From Haloprofundus salinisoli (lineage in GTDB: Archaea > Halobacteriota > Halobacteria > Halobacteriales > Haloferacaceae), in the NCBI RefSeq assembly GCF_020097815.1, contig NZ_CP083663.1, positions 2,108,001 to 2,172,000 on the forward strand: a stretch of 64,000 nucleotides of DNA, in the 5' to 3' direction. Shown in pieces: positions 57,506-64,000 of this stretch; positions within the stretch are counted from its first letter, which is position 1, and every line of letters starts with the position of its first letter. The translations under genes and the position numbers were made by a program. The notes beneath the pieces are model-generated. The model saw nothing but the letters and a program-made list of their open reading frames with translations. It did not search any database and was not told the origin of the DNA.

Positions 57506-58714
57506 ATGCCGTCCTCAGAGAACTCTATCCCGGATACGTCGACGACCACGACCCGAGCCAGTGACCGACGCGTCCGCACGGACGGCGATGAGCCGAACGA
57601 AGTGAGGCGAATCTCATCACAAGGGAAGCGAAGTGCTGGTGATGAGCCGAACGAAGTGAGGCGAGCCTCGTCGCAAGCAGCGCGCAGCGACGGTGGTCAC
57701 CCCGCACACAGCGACCGGACGCTCGTCCTCCACCCCGGCAGCGGGAACGGGGAACACGCCCACGAAGTTCGCCGTCTCGCCGTCGAACACGGGTTCTCCG
57801 TGCGCGAGACCGACGAAGCGGACGACGCGATTCGTCTCGCAAGCGACGCCGTCGAGAGCGGGGCCGAGTTCGTCGCCGCCGCCGGGGGCGACGGCACCCT
57901 CAACGAGGTCATCGAGGGCGTCCGCCGCGCCGACGGGTTCGAGCAGGTCACCTTCGGCGTCGTGCCCTGCGGGACGGGTAACAACTTCGCCGAGAACGTC
58001 GGAATCGAGAGCATCGAACACGCCTTCGAGCTGTTCGAGTCGGGCGAACGACGGCGAATCGACCTCGGTATCGTCGAGTGGGGAGGCGACGAGCCGTCGT
58101 GGGCGACGGAGGCGAAAGAGCCCTCGGCGGCCCGCGGAGACGTCGTCGAGAGCGACGGTACCGACGAAGTCGACGAACAGAGCGGAACCCGAGCGTTCCT
58201 CAACTCCTGCGTCGGCGGGTTCACCGCCGAGGCCAGCGGCGAAACCTCCTCGGAGATGAAAGAGCGGTTCGGCGTCGCCGCCTACGTCGTCAGCACGCTC
58301 CGGGTGATGACGGAGTTCGACGGCGTCCGCATGCACCTCGACACTCACGGTCGACACGAGCCGTGGTCCGGCGACGCCGTCTCGGTGCTCATCGGCAACG
58401 GTCGTCGCTTCCCCGTCGAAGGGCGAACCCAGGCCAACATGGAGGACGGCCAACTCGACGTCACCGTCGTCGAAGAGCGGCCGACGGTCGACCTGATGGG
58501 GGAGGCGGCCGTCTCCAGGCTGTTCGGCCGCGACACCGAACATATCGACCGCTTCAAAACGCCCGCGATGCATCTCGACGTTCTCTCCGGGGAGACGCTG
58601 CGGTTCAGCCTCGACGGCGAGATGATAGAAACGGCGTCGCTGACGGTCGAGACGGTGGAAAGTGCCGTCGAGCTGCCGGTCGGCGACGCCTACCAACCGG
58701 ACCCGGACGACTAA
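57506..58714 (+). CDS. diacylglycerol-kinase-family lipid kinase
   Basis: 402 residues, DgkB/YegS-like lipid kinase fold. RTLVLHPGSGNGEHAHEVRRLAVEHGFSVRETDEADDAIRLA is the N-domain, FVAAAGGDGTLNEVIEGV the nucleotide motif GGDGT, and FGVVPCGTGNNFAENVGIESIEHAFELFESGERRRIDLGIVEW the second core, then LNSCVGGFTAEASGE and LDVTVVEERP with a C-terminal beta domain. It phosphorylates a lipid such as diacylglycerol or archaeal diether lipids. The first about 70 residues are atypical: they contain two copies of GDEPNEVRR-SSQ that correspond to a 24-nt DNA repeat (57587-57610 and 57641-57664). The start is therefore uncertain, but no other start lies between 57506 and the core. Confidence 0.82.
   Translation: MPSSENSIPDTSTTTTRASDRRVRTDGDEPNEVRRISSQGKRSAGDEPNEVRRASSQAARSDGGHPAHSDRTLVLHPGSGNGEHAHEVRRLAVEHGFSVRETDEADDAIRLASDAVESGAEFVAAAGGDGTLNEVIEGVRRADGFEQVTFGVVPCGTGNNFAENVGIESIEHAFELFESGERRRIDLGIVEWGGDEPSWATEAKEPSAARGDVVESDGTDEVDEQSGTRAFLNSCVGGFTAEASGETSSEMKERFGVAAYVVSTLRVMTEFDGVRMHLDTHGRHEPWSGDAVSVLIGNGRRFPVEGRTQANMEDGQLDVTVVEERPTVDLMGEAAVSRLFGRDTEHIDRFKTPAMHLDVLSGETLRFSLDGEMIETASLTVETVESAVELPVGDAYQPDPDD
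57587..57664 (+). repeat. 24-bp direct repeat at the start of the lipid kinase gene
   Basis: Identical 24-nt copies at 57587-57610 and 57641-57664 (54 nt apart), containing GATGAGCCGAACGAAGTGAG. Between them CTCATCAC (57613-57620) is the inverted complement of GTGATGAG (57639-57646), an 8-bp hairpin with an 18-nt loop. This GAACGAAGTGAG-type sequence resembles repeated intergenic sequence of haloarchaea; the gene reads through it in frame. Confidence 0.8.
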
Positions 58715-58742
58715 GGGCGGTCCGTAGCAGTCGAACGCGGCG

Positions 58743-59429
58743 TCAGTCGTCGGCTCTGCGGCCGCTCGTCGGCGGCGTTGGTTCGAGCCACTTTTTGCGC
58801 GCGTGAATGCGGGTGTACGCTTCGGCCAGCAGTTTGTCGAGCGGACTCAGTTTCACGACCGGTTCGACTCGTCCGTCGCGGATGGCGGCCGCGACCGACT
58901 CCGGCGAGAGGTCGGGGGCGTCGATCTCGGTGTACGCCCGTCCGACCTCGATGGGGTAGTGCGCGTCGCTGCCGCCGACCAGCGGCAGGTCGAGCTCCTC
59001 TGCGAGTCGGCGCGTCCGCGCGATGTGCTCGGTGTTCTTCCCGTTGAGTTCGACCGCGTCGAACTCGGCACCGGAGTCGCGCGCGGAACTGTTGCGGAAC
59101 GGGTGCGCGAGAATCGTCGCACAGCCGCGGTCGTGAGCCAAGTCGACCAGTTCACCCGGCGTGAGTGCGTTCGGCTCGGTCCGACTCGGCGGGTTCGGGC
59201 CGACGACGAGGACGTGGCCTTCCGTCGTCGTCACCTCGTTTCCGGGTATCGTCGGAAAGCCGCCCTCCGCGGAGTAGGTGTAGTCGTGGTTCGTCACGGC
59301 GAACCCGTCGAGTCCCCGGAGTCGAGCGAACATCGCGTGTAGTTTCAGCCCGAGCGGGTCGTAGCGAGTCGCGCGTCCGCGCCACCCGTGGAAAAACCGG
59401 CTGTGTGAGTGCAGGTCGACGGAGAACAC
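58743..59429 (-). CDS. PHP-domain phosphoesterase
   Basis: 228 residues, second PHP protein of the window. Metal blocks: VDLHSHSRFFHG (H-x-H), AVTNHDYTYS, IPGNEVTTTEGHVLVVG (Glu), ILAHPFRN, and LVGGSDAHYPIEVG (Asp-x-His). No repeat tail, unlike the paralogue at 54315. Cytosolic; a small phosphodiesterase or phosphatase. Start MFSVDLHSHSRFF at 59429 places the first block at the N-terminus. Convergent with the lipid kinase gene. Confidence 0.87.
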   Translation of the reverse strand: MFSVDLHSHSRFFHGWRGRATRYDPLGLKLHAMFARLRGLDGFAVTNHDYTYSAEGGFPTIPGNEVTTTEGHVLVVGPNPPSRTEPNALTPGELVDLAHDRGCATILAHPFRNSSARDSGAEFDAVELNGKNTEHIARTRRLAEELDLPLVGGSDAHYPIEVGRAYTEIDAPDLSPESVAAAIRDGRVEPVVKLSPLDKLLAEAYTRIHARKKWLEPTPPTSGRRADD

Positions 59430-59601
59430 ACTGTATAACGTCGCTACAAACTCTTTGTTCTTCCCCCGATTCGAGTCTGCTGTCGATCAACTGCCACGAT
59501 TCGGCCCCGTCATCCGCCGGCAGTTGGGGTGTGGTGCGTGCTGTGTGCGGGTGTCCGAGCGCATCGAAGAGTCCTTGACCCCCGTCGCAGATGGGACACG
59601 T

Positions 59602-60204
59602 ATGAGTACGAATCCGAGTGGTACGGGGTCGGAAGCGACCACCGCCAAGGACGAGGTTCACAAGAACGCTCGCCAGAACGTCGTCGCCGTCGACGAGAAC
59701 GACGAGAGAGAGGAAGTCGTCAACCGTCTCACTGCACACACCGGTGACGGCGTCCGCCACCGGGCGTTCACCGCACTCGTCTTCGACCACCAGGGCCGCA
59801 TCCTCCTCGGTCAGCGCGCACCCACCAAACGCCTCTGGGATACCCACTGGGACGGCACCGTCGCCTCCCACCCCGAGGACGGCCAGAGCCAGGAGGAAGC
59901 GACCCGCCAACGCCTCGAAGAGGAACTCGGCGTCACGCCCGACCAGTACTCGGACCTCCGCGTGACGGACAAGTTCGAGTACAAACGCTACTACCCCTCG
60001 GTCTCCGGTGCCGACGGCGTCGAGTGGGAGGTCTGCTCGGTGCTGAAAGTGACGCTCGACGACGTCTCGCTCGACCCCGACGAGGACGAGATCGCCGGCC
60101 TGCTCTGGGTGGACTACGAGCACCTCCACGACCACCCCGACTGGTACCGCCAACTCCGCCTCTGTCCCTGGTTCGAAATCGCGATGCGCCGCGACCTCGA
60201 CTGA
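59602..60204 (+). CDS. idi: isopentenyl-diphosphate isomerase type 1-like, catalytic Cys position changed
   Basis: 200 residues, Nudix-fold IDI interconverting IPP and DMAPP for isoprenoid lipids. HRAFTALVFDHQGRILLGQRAPTKRLWDTHWDGTVASHP and QSQEEATRQRLEEELG form the Nudix motif. The catalytic Glu block EWEVCSVLKV is kept. Aligned to E. coli Idi, the catalytic Cys position (TNSVCGHP) reads GTVASHP, with Ala88, so the active-site Cys is apparently absent. Possibly another residue substitutes, or a type 2 enzyme carries the activity. Start at 59602 is the first Met consistent with the family. Coupled with the JAMM gene 6 nt downstream. Confidence 0.87.
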   Translation: MSTNPSGTGSEATTAKDEVHKNARQNVVAVDENDEREEVVNRLTAHTGDGVRHRAFTALVFDHQGRILLGQRAPTKRLWDTHWDGTVASHPEDGQSQEEATRQRLEEELGVTPDQYSDLRVTDKFEYKRYYPSVSGADGVEWEVCSVLKVTLDDVSLDPDEDEIAGLLWVDYEHLHDHPDWYRQLRLCPWFEIAMRRDLD

Positions 60205-60210
60205 GCGACG

Positions 60211-60648
60211 ATGCCGTCGACGCGACTCTCTCTGACGACGACGGCATCCGACGCGATACGCTCGCACGCCCGCGAGGGCGTACACCACGACGACGGACCC
60301 CGAGAAGTGTGCGGCGTGCTAATCGGCGAGCGAGGGGAAGAGACGAGCCCCCACACCGTAACCGGCGTTCGTCGGGTGGCGAACGTCGCCGCCGACCCGC
60401 GAACGAGCTACGAACTCGACCCAGAAGCGACGCTCGAAGCCGTCGAATCGGCCGAGGCCGCGGGTGACGACGTAGTCGGCTTCTATCACTCCCATCCCGA
60501 GAGTCCGGCGCATCCGAGCGAGACCGACCGCCGCGAGGCGACGTGGGAGGGGTACGTCTACCTCATCGTCTCGCCGGCGTTCGACGAACTGCGCGCGTGG
60601 CGCTGGACCGGCGAGCGGTTCGACCCCCTCGACGTCGAAATCGGTTAA
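60211..60648 (+). CDS. jamm1: JAMM/MPN+ metalloprotease (desampylase-like)
   Basis: 145 residues, JAB1/MPN+ zinc isopeptidase. The active-site Glu lies in PREVCGVLIGE; the zinc motif GFYHSHPESPAHPSETD satisfies HxHPx(7)SxxD. In Haloferax volcanii the homologue HvJAMM1 cleaves SAMP ubiquitin-like modifiers from proteins and releases MoaD-type SAMPs for cofactor synthesis. It follows idi by 6 nt, the same order I recall in Haloferax. The gene's last 4 nt overlap those of the opposing HAD gene. Confidence 0.9.
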   Translation: MPSTRLSLTTTASDAIRSHAREGVHHDDGPREVCGVLIGERGEETSPHTVTGVRRVANVAADPRTSYELDPEATLEAVESAEAAGDDVVGFYHSHPESPAHPSETDRREATWEGYVYLIVSPAFDELRAWRWTGERFDPLDVEIG

Positions 60649-61319
60649 TCGGCCAAAATCGACTCGATTCGACCGAACCCGTCAGGGGCGATGCGGTGGT
60701 CGGCGGACTCGGTCTCGCCGTTCGTAACCTCACCGCTCTCCCGCATCGGGTCGCCGACGAGTATCGTCCGAAAGCCCGCCTCGTTCGCGGGCGCGATGTC
60801 GTCCTCGGGGTCGTCGGCGACGTAGACGTGCTCGTCGCCGGGAAGTCGGTCGCGGGCCATCTCGAAGATTCGCCGGTCGGGTTTCGTCACGCCCACGTCG
60901 TGCGAGACGAGCACCTCGTCGAACAGCGGAGAGAGTCCGTGTCGGTCGAGTTTCGCGCGCTGGACGTCGCCGACGCCGTTCGAGAGCACCCCGAGCCGGT
61001 GCTCGGCGGCGAGTGATTCGAGTGCGTCGACGGCACTCGGGGCGACGACGGACGCACGAAGTTCGGCTTCGATGCGCGCTTCCGCGAACGCTTCGGGGTT
61101 GGCCTCGGGGGCATACTCCGCACAGAGCTCTCTCGCGGCGGCGAGATACGGATCGTCGTCGAACGCGGCGAACTGCTCGAAGAACCGTTCGGTGTAGTAC
61201 GCTTCCGCCGCCTCACCGGCTGGGACGCCGGTCGACTCGGCGGCCGAAGCGAACATATCCGCGAAGGAGCGGTCGTACCGGACGAGCGTGCCGTCGAGGT
61301 CGACGTAGACCACAGCCAT
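60645..61319 (-). CDS. HAD-superfamily hydrolase
   Basis: 224 residues. Motif I VVYVDLDGTLVRYD, motif II LGVLSNGVGDVQ, motif III/IV TKPDRRIF and HVYVADDPEDDIAPANEAGFRTILVGD. It is subfamily IA with a helical cap (SFADMFASAAESTGVPAG ...). The motif IV Asp pair is DDPEDD. Substrate unknown. Tail-to-tail overlap of 4 nt with the JAMM gene. Confidence 0.87.
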   Translation of the reverse strand: MAVVYVDLDGTLVRYDRSFADMFASAAESTGVPAGEAAEAYYTERFFEQFAAFDDDPYLAAARELCAEYAPEANPEAFAEARIEAELRASVVAPSAVDALESLAAEHRLGVLSNGVGDVQRAKLDRHGLSPLFDEVLVSHDVGVTKPDRRIFEMARDRLPGDEHVYVADDPEDDIAPANEAGFRTILVGDPMRESGEVTNGETESADHRIAPDGFGRIESILAD

Positions 61320-61381
61320 ACCGGAGCGGCGCGGCGGAGATTCAAAAACCCCTAACCACGGGCGCGACCAAGCGGCGATAG

Positions 61382-62086
61382 ATGACCCCCGACCCCGAGT
61401 TGTACGACTCGCTGGACGGACAGGTAGCGCTCGTCACCGGCGCGAACCGCGGCATCGGCCGGGAACTCGCCGCCCGACTGACCGACCTCGGCGCGACGGT
61501 GTACGCCGGCGTTCGGAGCGTCGGCCACGAGATACCCGACGACCAGCGGCGTGTGCTGTTGGACGTGACCCAGGAGGGCGACGTTCACGAGGCGATGGCG
61601 ACTATCGACGACGAGGAAGGCGGACTCGATATCCTCGTGAACAACGCCGGAATCATCGGTCCGAGCGACTCGCTGGCGGCGTCGCGGACGCCCGAACTCG
61701 ACCGGACGCTCGCGACGAACCTCCGCGGGCCGATGCTCGTCACGAAGTACGCGCTGCCGGCGCTCACCGCCGAACCCGGCGGCCGCGTCGTCAACCTCTC
61801 CTCGGGGATGGGCGCGCTCGGCGAACCGCAGTCGGGCGGGTCGGCGGCGTATCGAATCTCGAAAACAGGACTGAACGGGCTAACGGCGTACCTCCACGGC
61901 GAGTACGGCGACGACGGACTGCTGGCGAACTCGGTGTGTCCCGGGTGGGTCCGGACGGAGATGGGCGGCGAGAACGCGAATCGGCCGGTCGAGAAGGGCG
62001 CGGAGACGCCGCTGTGGCTCTGTCGCTTCCGCCCGGGGAGTCCCGCCGGGAAGTTCTGGCGCGACAGAGATGTCATCGGCTGGTAA
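61382..62086 (+). CDS. short-chain dehydrogenase/reductase
   Basis: 234 residues, SDR Rossmann fold. VALVTGANRGIGRELAARLTDLGATVYAG (TGxxxGIG), DILVNNAGIIGPSD (NNAG), VVNLSSGMGALGEPQ (catalytic Ser), SAAYRISKTGLNGLT (YxxxK). Catalytic Asn appears in LATNLRGPML. The C-terminus VRTEMGGENANRPVEKGAETPLWL with FWRDRDVIGW is typical of carbonyl-reductase-like members. Substrate not deducible. Confidence 0.93.
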   Translation: MTPDPELYDSLDGQVALVTGANRGIGRELAARLTDLGATVYAGVRSVGHEIPDDQRRVLLDVTQEGDVHEAMATIDDEEGGLDILVNNAGIIGPSDSLAASRTPELDRTLATNLRGPMLVTKYALPALTAEPGGRVVNLSSGMGALGEPQSGGSAAYRISKTGLNGLTAYLHGEYGDDGLLANSVCPGWVRTEMGGENANRPVEKGAETPLWLCRFRPGSPAGKFWRDRDVIGW

Positions 62087-62112
62087 CAGGCGGCAAAACA
62101 GCAACCGACAGC

Positions 62113-63009
62113 CTACTCGGCGAGGAACTCCTTGAGCAGCTCGCTGACGCGGACGGGTTCTTCGTGCTGCACCCAGTGGGTCGCGTCGTCGAGCATCACC
62201 AACCGTCCGTGCTCGCACATGTCGACGCTCTCACGGGCCATCGACTTCTTGAGGAACTGGTCTTTCGCCCCCCAGATGACGAGCGTCGGCGGTTTGACGT
62301 GACCGTTTTCGGGCGTGGGCCGCGACCGGGCGACGGCGCGATACCAGTTTACCATGCCGGTGAACGCGCCGGGTTGGCCCCACGCCCGTCGATAGCGCTC
62401 GAAATCCGACGGCGAGAACGTCCCCGGTTCGCTCGACTGGCGCATCGTCCGGACGAGCAGCCGCCAGTCGCCCGCCTTCGACAACCGTTCGGGGACGAAC
62501 GGCACTTGGAAGAAACCGACGTACCAACTTCGGAGTTTCTGCCCGAAGCTCCGCTTGAGCGTCCGGCGGAACACCGTCGGATGCGGGACGTTGAGGATGC
62601 CCAGGTGGTCGACCCTGTCGGGGTAGTGAAGCGCCACCCACCACGCCACGGCCGCGCCCCAGTCGTGGCCGACGATGGCGGCCGTCTCGCGCCCCGCGTC
62701 GTCGAGGATACCGACCACGTCGGCGGCGAGTTCCTCGATTCGGTACGCCGAGAGGTCGTCGGGCTTGTCGCTGAGGTTGTAGCCGCGCTGGTCGGGGACG
62801 ACGACGCGGTAGCCGGCGTTCGCCAGCGGCCGAATCTGATCGCACCAGCCGTACCAGAACTCCGGGAAACCGTGGAGTAAGACGACGAGTGGCCCGTCTT
62901 CCGGTCCTGCTTGAATCGTGTGCAACCGGACGCCGTTGGCCTCGACGTAGACGGAGTCGCCGGGTATCTCGGTCACAGGTGCGCTCTCGATGTCTGCGTT
63001 GCCTGTCAT
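62113..63009 (-). CDS. alpha/beta hydrolase, epoxide-hydrolase-like
   Basis: 298 residues. The oxyanion motif HGFPEFWYGW, nucleophile elbow VGHDWGAAVAWW with Asp (epoxide/haloalkane dehalogenase type), an acid in WGAKDQFLKKS and His in DATHWVQHEEP fit the Asp-His-Asp triad. A lid with two Tyr candidates (YRRAWGQPGAF, NWYRAVARS) suggests epoxide hydrolase. GGAG with a 5-nt spacer supports the ATG at 63009. A GTG at 63015 that overlaps the stop of the 49-aa gene is an alternative. Cytosolic. Confidence 0.9.
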   Translation of the reverse strand: MTGNADIESAPVTEIPGDSVYVEANGVRLHTIQAGPEDGPLVVLLHGFPEFWYGWCDQIRPLANAGYRVVVPDQRGYNLSDKPDDLSAYRIEELAADVVGILDDAGRETAAIVGHDWGAAVAWWVALHYPDRVDHLGILNVPHPTVFRRTLKRSFGQKLRSWYVGFFQVPFVPERLSKAGDWRLLVRTMRQSSEPGTFSPSDFERYRRAWGQPGAFTGMVNWYRAVARSRPTPENGHVKPPTLVIWGAKDQFLKKSMARESVDMCEHGRLVMLDDATHWVQHEEPVRVSELLKEFLAE

Positions 63010-63011
63010 CC

Positions 63012-63161
63012 TCACTCCATCGGGACGATATCGTCGGTCAACCAGCAGCCATCGCGTTCGCCGCCGCGCTGGCGCGAGAGGTGGGACTCGTAGCGGACCT
63101 CCTCGGGCGAGAATCGGGGCGTCGGTTGCGGGAGTCCGTGGCGTCGATACTGCTCGTTCAT
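63012..63161 (-). CDS. 49-residue conserved-looking small protein
   Basis: ATG at 63161 to TGA at 63012: MNEQYRRHGLPQPTPRFSPE, then EVRYESHLSRQRGGERDGCWLTDDIVPME. No signal, membrane segment or recognised domain; one Cys beside Trp in GCWLTDD. The hydrolase ATG starts two bases after this stop, so translation of the two is likely coupled. The reading frame has GC-rich third positions like coding DNA of the window. Unknown function; family not recognised. Confidence 0.62.
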   Translation of the reverse strand: MNEQYRRHGLPQPTPRFSPEEVRYESHLSRQRGGERDGCWLTDDIVPME

Positions 63162-63207
63162 GGACTACGTACGGCGCACGCCTCCAAATAGCTGCTTGCC
63201 GCGAGCG

Positions 63208-63561
63208 TCAGTTCTCGCCGCGCGTGGCGGCCGTCATCGACCAGACCGCCGTCAACCCCAAGATGACCGCCGGTGCCAGCGGCAGCGCGAGCATCGCGGC
63301 GAAAAACGAGAGACCCAGTTCGCCCGGCGCGCTGGGGACCAGGTAGATGACGCCGGGCACCACGAGAAACGAGAGGACCACGGCGGCGACGAGCGCCCAC
63401 CCGCGGTCGCCGAACCCCGCCGGCTCGGGTTCCGCGCTGGGTTCGCCGTTCGGCCGGTGGACGTACCCGCGCTCGGACGTGGTCCGACCGACCTTCGACT
63501 CCTCAGAGTCACGAACCCCGTCGGGTTCTCTCTCCGCTGGACCTTCGTTACTCGTACTCAC
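63208..63561 (-). CDS. small membrane protein with two helices
   Basis: 117 residues. A disordered acidic N-terminal half (MSTSNEGPAEREPDGVRDSEESKVGRTTS) then two hydrophobic helices: WALVAAVVLSFLVVPGVIYLV and SFFAAMLALPLAPAVILGLTAVW. No family recognised. Its 5' end overlaps by 14 nt the 3' end of the upstream quinone oxidoreductase gene, implying coupling. Integral membrane, function unknown. Confidence 0.72.
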   Translation of the reverse strand: MSTSNEGPAEREPDGVRDSEESKVGRTTSERGYVHRPNGEPSAEPEPAGFGDRGWALVAAVVLSFLVVPGVIYLVPSAPGELGLSFFAAMLALPLAPAVILGLTAVWSMTAATRGEN

Positions 63562-64000
63562 TGTCGGGTATTACGACCACCTTGCCAAAGCCCTCACGGT
63601 TCTCTATCATCTCGTGAGCGCGTTCGGCCTCGCTCATCGGCAGCGTCTCCCGGATGCGCGGTTCGAACGTGCCGTCCCAGACGAGTTCGAGCACGTCGTC
63701 GACCTGCCCGGGCGTCGCCATCGTTGACCCGATGACCGACAGCTGGTTCCAGAAGATGCGGTTCAGTCCCGCCCCCGGATTGCCGCCCGTCGTCGCCCCG
63801 CAGGTGACGATGCGGCCCCCTTTGGCGAGGCTCTTCAACGAGTCGGGGTAGGTCGCCTCGCCGACGTGGTCGACGACCATGTCGACGCCGCGCTTGCCGG
63901 TCAACTCGCGGATTTCGGACGCGAAATCCTCCTCCTCGTAGTTGATGACGTGGTCTGCGCCGCACTCCTTCGCGTACCCCAGTTTCTCCTCGCTCGAGGC
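63548..64000 (-). CDS. zinc-type alcohol dehydrogenase/quinone oxidoreductase-like, 5' end outside window
   Basis: C-terminal 150 residues of a medium-chain dehydrogenase of the quinone oxidoreductase group. ASSEEKLGYAKECGADHVINYEEEDF (Rossmann domain), TGKRGVDMVVDHVGEATYPDSLKSLAKGGRIVTCGATTGG, and the C-terminal EAERAHEMIENREGFGKVVVIPDSEYE. NAD(P)H-dependent reduction of quinones or enones. The N-terminal catalytic half lies beyond base 64000. Structural zinc cannot be judged from this part. Confidence 0.92.
   Translation of the reverse strand, partial: ASSEEKLGYAKECGADHVINYEEEDFASEIRELTGKRGVDMVVDHVGEATYPDSLKSLAKGGRIVTCGATTGGNPGAGLNRIFWNQLSVIGSTMATPGQVDDVLELVWDGTFEPRIRETLPMSEAERAHEMIENREGFGKVVVIPDSEYE

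Overview
The window is chromosomal DNA of a haloarchaeon, most likely a Haloferacaceae-type organism. The evidence is very high GC with strong third-position GC bias, acidic Asp/Glu-rich proteins, many leaderless genes (a TATA-like box about 27 nt before the start codon), and families seen mainly in Halobacteria: HalOD1, DICT/DUF7344 pairs, the LWR-salt protein, bat-type HTH regulators, TRAM-tailed aIF-2 beta and Tat-dependent secretion. The order carA - lrp - ... - idi - JAMM desampylase resembles, from memory, the HVO_2505-HVO_2508 region of Haloferax volcanii. I see no rRNA, tRNA, CRISPR array, integrase or IS element. The window reads as stable core chromosome with a few lineage-specific genes.

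Layout. 1-2.7 kb: two cis-prenyltransferase (UppS) genes, the first cut by the window edge, around a type IV pilin-like gene. 2.8-6.8 kb: a rhodanese lipoprotein and a heme/siroheme operon (fused siroheme decarboxylase AhbAB, precorrin-2 dehydrogenase, glutamyl-tRNA reductase). 6.9-12.2 kb: pterin dehydratase plus LWR-salt protein, a HAD phosphatase, a HalOD1 response regulator, and tandem moeA genes, the second carrying a substrate-binding-like tail. 12.4-14.5 kb: small heat-shock protein and UbiB/ABC1 kinase. 14.6-20 kb: the eIF5A deoxyhypusination set (eIF5A, agmatinase-like enzyme, deoxyhypusine synthase), interspersed with a 32-residue very basic micro-ORF, a Nif3 protein and a DICT/DUF7344 pair. 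20-31 kb: secreted kelch protein, aIF-2 beta, nucleoside hydrolase, fructosamine kinase, a repeat-built coiled-coil membrane protein, cold-shock protein, membrane-anchored spermidine-synthase-like protein and ROK sugar kinase. 31-41 kb: hydrolases, an envelope beta-helix protein, Gdx/SugE exporter, TMEM175-like channel, NnrD, regulators, XPF-type nuclease, metallophosphoesterase and Tat-exported GH43. 41-49 kb: P-loop kinase, Na+/H+ antiporter, AI-2E-type permease, GH5-like enzyme, MsrB, an AKR/HAD pair and an FAD oxidoreductase. 50-55.5 kb: Tat-exported PhoX phosphatase behind an AT-rich promoter island, a Rieske fusion protein and a PHP phosphoesterase with a basic repeat tail. 55.5-64 kb: carA/lrp divergon, lipid kinase, second PHP protein, idi, JAMM desampylase, HAD, SDR, an epoxide-hydrolase-like enzyme coupled to a 49-residue protein, and a truncated quinone oxidoreductase.

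How genes work together. The clearest pathways are tetrapyrrole synthesis (ahbAB-sirC-hemA), molybdopterin insertion (moeA pair), eIF5A maturation (eif5A-speB-dys), and pyrimidine/arginine entry (carA next to lrp, with three TTCGTA half-sites between their TATA boxes). The most unusual items are the 32-aa basic micro-ORF with a near-perfect Shine-Dalgarno, the Rieske fusion with a duplicated His-bearing helical region, the 66-bp in-frame tandem repeat gene, an idi gene apparently lacking the catalytic cysteine, repeat DNA forming the start of a lipid-kinase gene, and perfect palindromes upstream of cspA and phoX. I do not claim that any of these is a proven new system.
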